Source of the DNA: an uncultured Bacteroides sp. | GTDB lineage: Bacteria > Bacteroidota > Bacteroidia > Bacteroidales > Bacteroidaceae | DNA: 32,288 nucleotides | Direction: 5' to 3' | Assembly: GCA_949296855.1 (NCBI GenBank) | Contig: CASFRN010000015.1 | Span: 1 to 32,288, forward strand | Shown: positions 32,146-32,288 of the stretch, one piece after another | Position numbering within the stretch: the stretch's first letter is position 1 | How the letters are laid out: every line of letters begins with the position of its first letter | The notes under the pieces: generated by a model | The model's input: the letters and a program-made list of their open reading frames with translations, nothing else | Told to the model about the DNA's origin: nothing | Databases searched by the model: none | Translations under genes and position numbers: made by a program

Positions 32146-32288
32146 TGTGGAAAATCCACAGCGTGTTGACCCCGTGCGCCAAATGCCGCTGACCCTCCGA
32201 AAAAAATCTGCATATGCCCCGTATAAGTCCTGGCCGACGGGGTCATTTTTATTTTGGCTTATTGGTTTTTCCCGGCTTTGATTTTCCG
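32146..32288. mobile_element. Probable insertion sequence end (continues past window)
   Basis: Where the beta-lactamase similarity stops, the sequence begins TGTGGA-AAA-TCCACA (a perfect small palindrome at 32146-32160), then TGTTGACCCCG at 32164. A related CGCTGACCCTCCG follows about 22 nt later. Repeated TGACCC motifs near a TG terminus are reminiscent of IS21-type ends, which carry multiple internal repeats. No transposase reading frame is within the window, so the family is not proved. The exact boundary is between about 32145 and 32164. Confidence 0.4.

Noticed and set aside
32184..32282. Plus-strand 32-codon frame at the right edge
   Set aside because: Too short to support and lies inside the presumed insertion element end; translation shows no domain.

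Overview
The window is chromosomal DNA from a member of the Bacteroidales, most likely Bacteroidaceae (Bacteroides or Phocaeicola). This rests on an approximately 1,100-residue SecA, BACON and fimbrillin-like lipoproteins, a PIG-L/NagB fusion, a Bacteroidota-type LptC operon, and recurrent promoters of the Bacteroides sigma-ABfr type (TTTG about 19-20 bp before TAnnTTTG). No tRNA, rRNA or CRISPR array was seen.

Layout. Positions 1-670 hold the 3' end of an ATP-grasp-like gene. A convergent spacer with a 22-bp palindromic array and a strong terminator follows. From 7425 down to 941, a minus-strand envelope cluster encodes pantothenate kinase (coaX), a beta-barrel protein, a TPR protein, LptC and a membrane-anchored PpiD/SurA-like foldase, with an unexplained 326-nt gap between lptC and the foldase. 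From 7557 to 13717, plus-strand genes encode a DUF4105 membrane protein, an alkaline-phosphatase-fold protein lacking most catalytic residues, and SecA. From 13938 to 18893 lies a two-gene surface-lipoprotein operon: a seven-BACON-repeat lipoprotein and a 953-residue mosaic (fimbrillin-like, LRR, thioredoxin-like, M64-type metallopeptidase). A second convergent spacer carries a 23-bp palindromic array and then rplS (L19) on the minus strand.

From 19705 to 24305 an operon encodes the two halves of a 5'-nucleotidase as separate proteins in reversed order, then a GH3-serine hydrolase fusion. A small 2[4Fe-4S] ferredoxin follows. From 24686 to 28870 is an amino-sugar locus: a ROK regulator divergent from nagB and a pseudo-NagB/PIG-L fusion, with a candidate operator overlapping the predicted nagB start site. 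YgiQ-type radical SAM and a small unknown gene lie on the minus strand, separated by a REP-like hairpin.

The last 900 bases are accessory: a frameshifted IS5-type transposase remnant and the 3' part of a class A (subclass A2-like) beta-lactamase gene. The latter loses similarity abruptly just before its SDN motif, where it abuts what looks like the end of an insertion element running off the window.

The best candidates for something undescribed are the two arrays of regularly spaced palindromes at both of the clearest convergent gene junctions, the four-module M64 lipoprotein with its BACON partner, and two conserved-looking pseudoenzymes (next to secA and next to nagB).
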